Shown here: positions 8,380 to 13,647 of the stretch, in pieces | Layout: every line of letters starts with the position of its first letter | Position numbering within the stretch: position 1 is the stretch's first letter | Origin: Candidatus Zhuqueibacterota bacterium | Lineage (GTDB): Bacteria > Zhuqueibacterota > Zhuqueibacteria > Residuimicrobiales > Krinioviventaceae | Assembly: GCA_003854995.1 (NCBI GenBank) | Contig: RQOI01000238.1 | Location: 1 to 13,753 of the forward strand | Direction: 5' to 3' | DNA: 13,753 bases | Notes under the pieces: model-generated | Told to the model about the DNA's origin: nothing | Database searches by the model: none | Seen by the model: only the letters and a program-made list of their open reading frames with translations | Position numbers and translations under genes: made by a program

Positions 8380-8766
8380 TTAACTCCGTATCTTTTGTGA
8401 CCAGAGCGACGCCAGCAGCGATGCCGTGAAAATGCAGGTGAATACAAAGATGACGGCGGGCAGCGCTGCTCGTTCATTGAAATGTTTCAGGGCCAGGACG
8501 CTGCCCAATCCGGCATTTTGCATGCCGATTTCGATGGAGAGAGCTCTCTTTCGCAGCATGTTAAACCTGCAGAGATGGCCGACGACATATCCCAGAATCA
8601 GCCCGAGAATATTGAGCGAAATCGCAGCCACAAAGAGGTCAAGGTGTTTTTTAAGCGGCAGCAAGAGGTGCGGCCAAAAATAGCCGGCCAGGCCGCCGAG
8701 GATCACCCATGCTGCGAAAAATTTATTGTACGTTGTAAGGATTTTATTCCACAAAATGTCTTCCAT
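8380..8766 (-). CDS. Short BASS-family (bile acid:sodium symporter-like) membrane protein with the middle missing
   Basis: The protein has 128 residues; full BASS transporters have about 280-330 with ten helices. Residues 12-35 (YNKFFAAWVILGGLAGYFWP) match the usual N-terminal first helix. Residues 43-122 match the C-terminal end of the family, including the very characteristic R-A-L-S-I-E-I-G-M-Q-N-A-G-L-G (74-88) and H-F-x-x-x-A-A-L-P (95-103). Everything normally between these parts, roughly helices 2 to 7 including the first Na+-site crossing, is absent, and the junction is near residue 42 (position ~8640). The frame is intact with about four predicted membrane segments. It may be an in-frame deletion remnant, a natural mini-BASS, or an assembly artefact. 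The start at 8766 has GGAG directly against the ATG, a poor spacing. It is the first gene of an operon with the DHH phosphoesterase. Transport activity is doubtful. Confidence 0.72.
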   Translation of the reverse strand: MEDILWNKILTTYNKFFAAWVILGGLAGYFWPHLLLPLKKHLDLFVAAISLNILGLILGYVVGHLCRFNMLRKRALSIEIGMQNAGLGSVLALKHFNERAALPAVIFVFTCIFTASLLASLWSQKIRS

Positions 8767-8779
8767 CTCCAGGTGTCAC

Positions 8780-8811
8780 GAAAATTAGGAACTTTTTACC
8801 AGAATTTCAAA
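8780..8811 (-). promoter_or_regulatory. Candidate promoter for the BASS-DHH operon
   Basis: On the minus strand, TTGAAA (8805-8810) is 17 bases from TAATTT (8782-8787), a fair sigma-70 spacing. The same bases also approximate the Bacteroidota-type pattern: TTTG (8808-8811), 20 bases, then TAATTTTC (8780-8787). The predicted leader would be only about 10 bases, which makes the call less certain. Confidence 0.4.
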
Positions 8812-8865
8812 TGGCATTTATACTGATGCAGATCGATTCCGACATTTAAAAATAGGTCCGCGCAA

Positions 8866-8871
8866 TATAAT
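8866..8871 (+). promoter_or_regulatory. Candidate -10 box for the plus-strand redox gene cluster
   Basis: A perfect TATAAT lies about 56 bases upstream of the ATG at 8927. No good -35 hexamer stands at 16-18 bases upstream. It overlaps an in-frame ATG at 8870 that has no ribosome binding site. If this box is used, that ATG is not in the transcript, which supports the start at 8927. Confidence 0.35.
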
Positions 8872-8926
8872 GCAAATTGATGAATCCTTTCGAAAAGACC
8901 AGCATCTATTATTGAAAAGGTGTGCT

Positions 8927-9166
8927 ATGGATTTAGATGAACAAATTCAAAAGAGTTGTGGCAATATCAGGGAGCGGCTGCTGGCGTGTCGAAGCGCCAG
9001 GATCGCCAATGCTCTCAGAGACCGCCTCTGTTCAGAGCTGCGGTCGAACTGCGACAGCGAAATGGTGCACAATGCGCTGATGGCGAATGTAGGTCAGATG
9101 ATCAAGGAGATATTTGACCAGAATGGTAGAAATAGATATTTGGAGGATCCTGATGAACAGAAATAG
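8927..9166 (+). CDS. Small hypothetical protein with four cysteines
   Basis: The family is not recognised. The gene encodes 79 residues, polar and probably mostly helical, with no signal peptide or membrane segment, so it is likely cytosolic. Cysteines are at 11, 21, 35 and 42, all in the N-terminal half. The ATG at 8927 is preceded by AAAAGG with a 6-base gap; an in-frame ATG at 8870 has no such site and overlaps a -10-like box. The last 14 bases overlap the start of the thioredoxin lipoprotein gene, whose ribosome binding site lies inside this coding region. The two are therefore probably translated together. The overlap and the cysteines hint at a thiol-related or regulatory role, but no function can be assigned. 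Confidence 0.6.
   Translation: MDLDEQIQKSCGNIRERLLACRSARIANALRDRLCSELRSNCDSEMVHNALMANVGQMIKEIFDQNGRNRYLEDPDEQK
9142..9146 (+). promoter_or_regulatory. Ribosome binding site that fixes the TlpA-like start
   Basis: GGAGG stands 6 bases before the ATG at 9153. The reading frame is open from an ATG at 9114, but that start has no such site and would put 13 extra residues in front of a well-formed lipoprotein signal peptide. Confidence 0.8.
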
Positions 9167-9689
9167 ACTCGTCGGCGGAATAGCGATTGTCGCTGCTCTT
9201 TTGTTTTGGGCATGCGACTCAAATAGCAAAGACCAACCGCAAGATGCGGTGAAATCGGCGACATCATCCGAATATAATGAGAAATACAATTTCACGACAA
9301 AATTGATGGATGGCACTGAGATCAAACTGTCGGACTATAGCGGCAAGGTTGTCATCGTCGATTTGTGGGACACCTGGTGTCCGCCTTGTCGAATGGAAAT
9401 CCCGCATTTCATCGAGCTCTATTCACAGTACAAAGATGCAGGATTCGTCATGCTGGGCTTGGCGTTTGGGCAGGAGGGGATTCCGGCTGTCGCCGCTTTC
9501 ATTCAGGAGTACGGCATCAACTATATCAACGGTCTTGTCAATGAAGATGTCATCGCCAAGCTTGGCCAGCCGCAGGGCATCCCGACCACCTATGTCTTTG
9601 ATCAGAACGGCGATATCTATAAGAAATATGTCGGCTATAGAGAAAAGAGCGTATTCGAAGCGGACATCAGGGCATTATTGAACCTTTAA
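9153..9689 (+). CDS. TlpA/ResA-like thioredoxin-fold lipoprotein
   Basis: A 178-residue protein. Residues 1-20 form a signal peptide (positive MNRNR, then a hydrophobic core) ending in F-W-A-C21, a non-canonical lipobox, so it is probably lipid-anchored in the cell envelope. Residues 22-45 form a polar tether. The thioredoxin fold follows, with the redox motif W75-C76-P-P-C79 in the TlpA-type context (WDTWCPPCRMEIP) and the cis-proline loop GIP144TTYVFD. Known relatives (TlpA, ResA, Bacteroidota thioredoxin lipoproteins) reduce or exchange disulfides of envelope proteins or take part in cytochrome c and oxidase maturation. The gene overlaps the end of the small Cys protein by 14 bases and is followed 140 bases later by an OsmC-family gene. 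No haem-maturation genes are nearby, so the client protein is unknown. Confidence 0.92.
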   Translation: MNRNRLVGGIAIVAALLFWACDSNSKDQPQDAVKSATSSEYNEKYNFTTKLMDGTEIKLSDYSGKVVIVDLWDTWCPPCRMEIPHFIELYSQYKDAGFVMLGLAFGQEGIPAVAAFIQEYGINYINGLVNEDVIAKLGQPQGIPTTYVFDQNGDIYKKYVGYREKSVFEADIRALLNL

Positions 9690-9804
9690 AAGTCGTCCGG
9701 TGATCAAGATGCCGGCGAAATGGCAAGGATGAGATCTGGGCGAAAAAAAATTTTAGCCCTGACAAGAGATGAGAAATTTATTCGTCGTTTTCGGAGAACC
9801 TGAA

Positions 9805-9833
9805 AAGAGGAGTTGATGTCAATACGATCATGA
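9805..9833 (+). other. Strong RBS serving a 5-codon upstream ORF that overlaps the osmC-like start
   Basis: AAGAGGAG (9805-9812) is 17 bases from the OsmC-family ATG at 9830, too far for direct use, but 3 bases from another ATG at 9816. That ATG opens a frame encoding MSIRS, whose TGA stop (9831-9833) overlaps the OsmC ATG as ATGA. Ribosomes finishing the mini-ORF could restart on the main gene. The arrangement is visible, but its use is inferred. Confidence 0.35.
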
Positions 9834-10252
9834 AAGCAATTATCAAACAAATTGAGGGGTTGTCGCTCGTCGGCAAATCAGATTCCAATCATTGGGTGCC
9901 GTTGGATAGCTCGAAGACATTTGGCGGTTCCGAGGCCGGCGCCAGACCGATGGAGATGGTCCTCATCGCTCTCGGCGGCTGCACTTCGATGGACGTGTTG
10001 TCCATATTGAAAAAGATGCGAGAGAATGTGCTCGATTTTGATCTCTCGCTGGAAGCTGAGCGAGCCGAGGGACATCCGGCCGTTTTTACGAAAATTCATC
10101 TCCACTACATGATCGCGGGAAAAAACATCAATTCTGATAACGTGAGCAAGGCGATCGACTTGTCGATGAACAAATACTGCTCTGTCACCGCCATGTTGAA
10201 AAAATCGGTTGATATGAGTTGGGATTTTGAAATTAAAGAAATGACAAGTTGA
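9830..10252 (+). CDS. OsmC-family protein
   Basis: A 140-residue cytosolic protein of the usual length for the short OsmC/YhfA-like branch. Family motifs are G-G-S-E-A-G-A-R-P-M-E42-M-x-L-x-A-L-G-G-C51-T (start of the central helix) and K-Y-C117-S-V-T-A-M-L, followed by the closing strand. C51 and C117 correspond to the two redox cysteines of OsmC/Ohr, which reduce organic peroxides using a lipoyl or thioredoxin-type reductant. Members of the YhfA-like branch are less well characterised, so peroxidase activity is likely but not certain. The start at 9830 gives the MKA...GL-x-x-V-G-K-S-D-S N-terminus typical of the family, although the purine-rich ribosome site is far away. The gene lies downstream of the TlpA-like gene with a 140-base gap and may have its own promoter, which I could not identify. 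Confidence 0.92.
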   Translation: MKAIIKQIEGLSLVGKSDSNHWVPLDSSKTFGGSEAGARPMEMVLIALGGCTSMDVLSILKKMRENVLDFDLSLEAERAEGHPAVFTKIHLHYMIAGKNINSDNVSKAIDLSMNKYCSVTAMLKKSVDMSWDFEIKEMTS

Positions 10253-10402
10253 GAAATTGACGCCAGACTCGGCGTTAAAAAAATGTTGAAAGCGGACGTG
10301 GATGAAAATCTGCGAACTGCGATGCTATACGACATGCAGAGCATTCCTTCTCCTTCAGCAAACCAGAGCGATATATCTTTTAAAAGCCTCGAGAAATTGT
10401 GA
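10253..10402 (+). other. Open 50-codon frame after the OsmC TGA stop
   Basis: After the TGA at 10250-10252 the same frame stays open to a TGA at 10400-10402. The stretch includes an ATG at 10283 (39 codons) with no ribosome binding site. The translation is polar and fairly ordinary-looking but matches nothing I know. It could be chance, a decayed 3' extension of the gene, or a tiny gene. A frame of this length has a fair probability of being open by accident. Confidence 0.12.
10257..10278 (+). terminator. Weak hairpin just after the OsmC-family gene
   Basis: An 8-bp stem with one G-U pair (TTGACGCC at 10257-10264 with 10271-10278) and a 6-base loop starts 4 bases after the stop codon. It is followed by A, not T, so it is not a classical intrinsic terminator. 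It may protect the 3' end of the transcript. Confidence 0.25.
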
Positions 10403-10463
10403 AAACGTAAAACATCAAACGGTTTTGTCGTCTCCCGTTTGACGTTGCACATTTCACATTTTT
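10399..10463. repeat. Inverted array of degenerate heptamers (GTGAAAC-like)
   Basis: From 10436 the plus strand reads in 7-base steps: CGTTTGA, CGTTGCA, then two more units to 10463. The left arm (10400-10421) reads as the same heptamers on the other strand (GTGAAAA, CGTAAAA, CATCAAA). The two arms face each other across a short gap. The right arm runs over the stop codon of the permease gene (10462-10464). A second array with the same consensus lies upstream of that gene at 12919-12946. The family and function are not known to me. Confidence 0.6.
10415..10442. terminator. Possible bidirectional terminator between convergent genes
   Basis: The centre of the heptamer array forms an 8-bp perfect stem (TCAAACGG at 10415-10422 with 10435-10442) and a 12-base loop. 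T-rich sequence follows at some distance on both strands. It sits between the convergent OsmC-family and permease genes, where a shared terminator would be expected. The U tracts are interrupted, so the strength is doubtful. Confidence 0.35.
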
Positions 10464-12873
10464 ATTCATATCGGAGAGTTTCAACCGGATTCGCCACTGC
10501 GGTACGCCAAGCCTGAATACTCACTGTCACGAGTGCTATGACGAGCGCAATGGATGTCGACGCGGCAAATGACCAAGCGCCAATTTTTATCCGACTGGCG
10601 AATCCTGATAGCCACAAGTGCATAACGTACCAGGCAATCGGCCAGGCGATCATGCTGGAAACGATCACCCACTTGAGGTATTCTTTTGAGAGCAAATATA
10701 ATATCTTTACAATGGAGGCGCCAAGGACTTTGCGAATACCGATCTCTTTAGTTCGTCTAGCAATGTTATAGGCGCTCATGCCCAGGATGCCGAAGGCGGT
10801 GATAAAAATCGCTAATATAGAAAACAGGCCGAAGACGTGGCCAAACAATTCATCCGACTGGTATTGCTGATGAAAGTAATCATCGAGAAAAAAGTGCTCA
10901 AATGGATTGCCGGGGAAAAACTCGGTGAAAGTTTTCTCGACAAAATTCACGATATCGCGGCTGTTGCTGGTTCTCATCTTGACGGCGAATTGTCCTCGCA
11001 CGTCGCGCCCCGTGGGCAAGAGCCGATAAATCGTTGGTTCATAAGCTGCTTTGGGCGATTGTTGATGATAGTCCTTCATCACGCCTATTATCGTATAGAT
11101 ATTCCCCCAATAATCCACTAGCTGGCCAATGGCCTGTTCACTGCTCTCAAATCCCATCCAGGCGACAGCAGTCTCATTTAAAATGAGGCCTTCATTGTCC
11201 GTTGTGAATTCTCTGGAAAAATTTCGTCCAGCGACGAATCGTACTTGAAATACATCGACAAATTCATAATCCATGCCGACAATCTGATAGTTTTTGCCTT
11301 CAGAATCATCTGCGCCGGCTTTTTTGATTCCGCCATTGTCCCAATAGAGTTGTTTGCCCGGCACTTCAGTGACGTGACAAGTTTTTAATATATTGTCATT
11401 TTTGCGTAGCGCCGCATGAAAGCTTTTAAAACGCGCATCAGTGTCTTCAGGACGGACACGCGGCGATTTGAACACCAGCACTTGATTGATGTCGAATCCC
11501 AAATCCTGCTGCCGCATAAAGGAGATTTGATCATAAATTGTGCAAGTGCTTGCCAATAAGACGAGCGCCATGACAAATTGAAAAGTGATCAGCACCTTTC
11601 GCAGATTGAGTCCTTTGACTACTGATGATGTGCTGGCGCGAAAGACGTCGACAGGCTTGAATGAGGACAGCACCACTACAGGATAAAGACCGGATAATAG
11701 CATACCGATGAAAAAGAGTGCCATCGTCATGGGCCAAAACCAACGCTGCTGCCAGACGTGCATTCCAATTGGCATTTTGGTCAAATTGTTGAAAAAGGGC
11801 CGAGCAGCCTCTAATAGTAGCATGGTCAAAATGAGGACAATCAAATTGATTAAAATCATCTCAACCAAAAATTGTATGGCTAGCTGTCGACGCGATGCGC
11901 CGATAGCTTTGCGCATCCCGACTTCTTTTGAACGCGTCAGCGAACGGGCTGTGGATAGATTGACATAATTCACCCAGGCCATCAATATGATAAAGAACGC
12001 AATGATTCTCAAATAAGAAACAGCAGCCAAACTTCCATTTGTCTCATATTCCTGCATGAAATGCGATGTGAGATGGATATCGCGCAGAGGTTGCATGGGC
12101 AACTCGATCTTCATTTGATACTGCTCGAGCCAGGGGACATGTTCCTTGATCCATGGCGAGAGTTTGGCCTGAAAGGTTTCAATATGAGCATCTTCTCGCA
12201 TGAGCAAATAGGTGTACATGCCGGTGTGGCCCCATTCCAGCATATATGAGTCACCGTATCGTTGAGCGATATTCTCCAGCGGCAGCAAAAAATCCATTTT
12301 GATGTGCGAATTGTGCGGCGCATCTTCGAACAGCCCAACAATTTGATAATCTTCTTTTTTATCAATGCTGATTATCTTGCCGATAGGATCTGTTTCGCCA
12401 AAGTATTTTATTGCGGTTGAGACGGAGAGGAAGGCATTCCCCGGTTGGGCGAGATCTTTAATAGGATCGCCGGATAGAAAGTTGAAATCAAATATTTCGG
12501 CAAATTCCGGATCTGTGAAAAATAGTCTGTTTTCATAGAATTTGGTGTTTTCATAAGAGATCGATGCCTGATAAAAAAATACTCGCGCCACTTTTTCGAT
12601 CTCTTCAAATTGCTCGCGCAATAACGCGCCGGCCGGCGGTGTACAGGAGGCAAAACGAACGGCATCGCCCTTGCTGTCGGTGCGCTCGTAGCGTAATCGA
12701 TATATTCGAGCGGCGTTGCGATGAAAGGCGTCATAGCTCTTTTCATAATTGATGTACGACAGCAACAACAGACAGATGGTCATACCAAGCGTCAAACCAA
12801 AGATGTTGATGAAGGAATAGACGCGTGTTTTTTTGAGATTTCTATAAGCGGATTTGAGATAGTTGAGCAGCAT
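10462..12873 (-). CDS. FtsX/MacB-type ABC transporter permease (two-module)
   Basis: An 803-residue inner-membrane protein. Helix 1 is at about 18-41, followed by a large MacB-type periplasmic domain (~45-280). Helices then lie at about 287-305, 332-353, 379-402 and 424-446, followed by a second periplasmic domain (~450-675) and three terminal helices (about 680-702, 730-755, 772-795). The FtsX coupling signature appears twice, as E317-V-G-M-R-K-A-I-G-A-S and later E-I-G-I-R-K-V-L-G-A-S (~710), showing two FtsX modules in one chain. Such permeases work with an ABC ATPase in mechanotransmission or export of peptides, lipoproteins or antibiotics, and the substrate is unknown. No ATPase gene is in the window. 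I chose the ATG at 12873 because AAAGGA lies 8 bases before it and the MLLNYLKSAYRNLKK start is typical. An ATG at 12912 has no such site. Heptamer repeats border the gene on both sides. Confidence 0.92.
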   Translation of the reverse strand: MLLNYLKSAYRNLKKTRVYSFINIFGLTLGMTICLLLLSYINYEKSYDAFHRNAARIYRLRYERTDSKGDAVRFASCTPPAGALLREQFEEIEKVARVFFYQASISYENTKFYENRLFFTDPEFAEIFDFNFLSGDPIKDLAQPGNAFLSVSTAIKYFGETDPIGKIISIDKKEDYQIVGLFEDAPHNSHIKMDFLLPLENIAQRYGDSYMLEWGHTGMYTYLLMREDAHIETFQAKLSPWIKEHVPWLEQYQMKIELPMQPLRDIHLTSHFMQEYETNGSLAAVSYLRIIAFFIILMAWVNYVNLSTARSLTRSKEVGMRKAIGASRRQLAIQFLVEMILINLIVLILTMLLLEAARPFFNNLTKMPIGMHVWQQRWFWPMTMALFFIGMLLSGLYPVVVLSSFKPVDVFRASTSSVVKGLNLRKVLITFQFVMALVLLASTCTIYDQISFMRQQDLGFDINQVLVFKSPRVRPEDTDARFKSFHAALRKNDNILKTCHVTEVPGKQLYWDNGGIKKAGADDSEGKNYQIVGMDYEFVDVFQVRFVAGRNFSREFTTDNEGLILNETAVAWMGFESSEQAIGQLVDYWGNIYTIIGVMKDYHQQSPKAAYEPTIYRLLPTGRDVRGQFAVKMRTSNSRDIVNFVEKTFTEFFPGNPFEHFFLDDYFHQQYQSDELFGHVFGLFSILAIFITAFGILGMSAYNIARRTKEIGIRKVLGASIVKILYLLSKEYLKWVIVSSMIAWPIAWYVMHLWLSGFASRIKIGAWSFAASTSIALVIALVTVSIQAWRTAVANPVETLRYE

Positions 12874-12918
12874 GAGGGGGATCCTTTGATATTTTGCAAC
12901 GCAACGTAGCAATTTTTT

Positions 12919-12946
12919 CGTGAAAGGTCAAATGCGAAAAGTGAGA
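12919..12946. repeat. Four degenerate heptamers upstream of the permease gene
   Basis: The plus strand reads in exact 7-base steps from 12919: CGTGAAA, GGTCAAA, then two more units with A-rich ends (12933-12946); a fifth, poorer unit may follow to 12953. The consensus is the same as in the array at 10399-10463. The array lies in the 5' leader or promoter region of the permease gene, about 46-73 bases before its ATG. Confidence 0.5.
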
Positions 12947-12962
12947 CGAGATATATTTCATC

Positions 12963-12968
12963 ATTATA
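12963..12968 (-). promoter_or_regulatory. Candidate -10 box for the permease gene
   Basis: The minus strand carries a perfect TATAAT about 90 bases upstream of the ATG at 12873. No recognisable -35 element stands 16-18 bases further upstream. If the box is used, the heptamer array at 12919-12946 would lie in the transcribed leader. Confidence 0.3.
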
Positions 12969-13025
12969 CTTTTTAGGAATTTGGTAGGTTTTTCTTTGTT
13001 ACTTTTGGCTAATCAACAATTTATC

Positions 13026-13039
13026 AGAATTAAAATTCT
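13026..13039. repeat. 14-bp palindromic repeat after the GxxExxY gene
   Basis: AGAATT and AATTCT flank a 2-base AA centre, directly beyond the repeat-derived 3' end of the minus-strand GxxExxY gene. It is AT-rich and lacks a GC stem, so it is at best a weak transcript end. Confidence 0.35.
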
Positions 13040-13064
13040 AAGGATTAAGGATTTTCAAGATTTC
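13040..13064 (-). repeat. AATCCT-type repeat units forming the 3' end of the GxxExxY gene
   Basis: On the minus strand the gene's last codons and stop read as two 9-base units, AATCTTGAA and AATCCTTAA, followed by another ATCCTT. Each unit equals three codons, giving N-L-E, N-P-stop. The units match the ATCCTG repeats seen on the other side of the gene at 13648-13725, so the end of the coding region is itself repeat sequence. Confidence 0.6.
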
Positions 13065-13449
13065 TGTAGGGGTTGTTCTTTTTGAATAGTCGTTTGAATT
13101 CTAAGCTGTTACCGCCAAAATTTATCAGCAGTCCTGTTTCCAAATTGTATGCTGTGAGATAATTTAATCCTTGCACCAAATGAACGTCTTCAAGTTGAGT
13201 CAGTGCTTTAATTTCAACCATTACTTGATTTTCGATGAGAAAATCCATACGCCGCGTTCCTACTTCAAATTCTTCGTAATAAATTGGAATTTCTTGTTCT
13301 CTCACGAATCCTAGGTTCTGCTTTTTGAATTCTATTGCCAAACTCCGCTGATAAATTACTTCTTGAAATCCATTGCCGAGTGCATTATGAACTTTCATGG
13401 CACAGCCAATAATTTTGTACGTCAATTCGTCATGTATATTCGTATTCAT
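13045..13449 (-). CDS. GxxExxY family protein (PDDEXK_3, nuclease-like fold)
   Basis: The protein has 134 residues, normal for the family. The family-naming motif is G27-F-Q-E30-V-I-Y33, preceded by the typical E-L-T-Y-K-I-I-G-x-A-M-x-V-H-N-x-L-G. A PD-(D/E)XK-like core follows: R67-M-D69-F-L-I, then V-E79-I-K81-A, with the Asp, Glu and Lys of such nucleases present. This family, often in many copies per genome in environmental bacteria, has no firmly established function; DNA cleavage is suggested by the fold. The start at 13449 has GGGGA 5 bases upstream. The gene lies in an AT-rich tract unlike the rest of the window, and its C-terminal codons are made of ATCCT repeat units. Both points suggest a mobile or recently acquired unit. 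Confidence 0.9.
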   Translation of the reverse strand: MNTNIHDELTYKIIGCAMKVHNALGNGFQEVIYQRSLAIEFKKQNLGFVREQEIPIYYEEFEVGTRRMDFLIENQVMVEIKALTQLEDVHLVQGLNYLTAYNLETGLLINFGGNSLEFKRLFKKNNPYRNLENP

Positions 13450-13535
13450 TTTATCCCCGATTTTCTATTCCTTAACTTCAATAAATCGAAATAGATATAT
13501 TTGCTACATTCTCAAAATCTGGCTTGGTTCTATTT

Positions 13536-13570
13536 GCATCTTCTCAAAAATACCTCACTATAGAAGATGC
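13536..13570. repeat. Perfect 9-bp inverted repeat with 17-base loop
   Basis: GCATCTTCT (13536-13544) is matched exactly by its reverse complement at 13562-13570. It lies about 90 bases upstream of the GxxExxY start codon. It could be an element end, an operator or a hairpin, and nothing decides between these. Confidence 0.5.
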
Positions 13571-13647
13571 TTAAAAAAGTCAAGAATTCTCGTACATCAA
13601 AAATTATTGTTTCTCAAAGCACTCCTGCATCATTCTATTCCATCACT

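Noticed and set aside
8379..8477. N-terminal extension of the DHH phosphoesterase to 8477
   Set aside because: The extra residues do not look like protein of this family and the stretch lies entirely within the upstream BASS coding region. The ATG at 8378 has a proper ribosome site and gives the expected N-terminus.
8870..8872. ATG at 8870 as the start of the small four-Cys protein
   Set aside because: No ribosome binding site precedes it and it overlaps a perfect -10 hexamer. The ATG at 8927 has AAAAGG at good spacing.
9738..9759. GGGC...GCCC hairpin with A and T runs, as a terminator after the TlpA-like gene
   Set aside because: The GC part is only 4 bp, the T run lies inside the stem rather than after it, and it stands about 50 bases past the stop.
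10302..10441. 46-codon plus-strand frame starting at ATG 10302
   Set aside because: It has no ribosome binding site, its composition is odd (many Cys and Arg), and it runs into the heptamer repeat. It is probably chance.
13551..13563. CTCACTATAG, resembling the core of the T7 phage promoter
   Set aside because: The upstream part is out of register by two bases and no phage genes are present. It lies in the loop of an inverted repeat and is best taken as coincidence.
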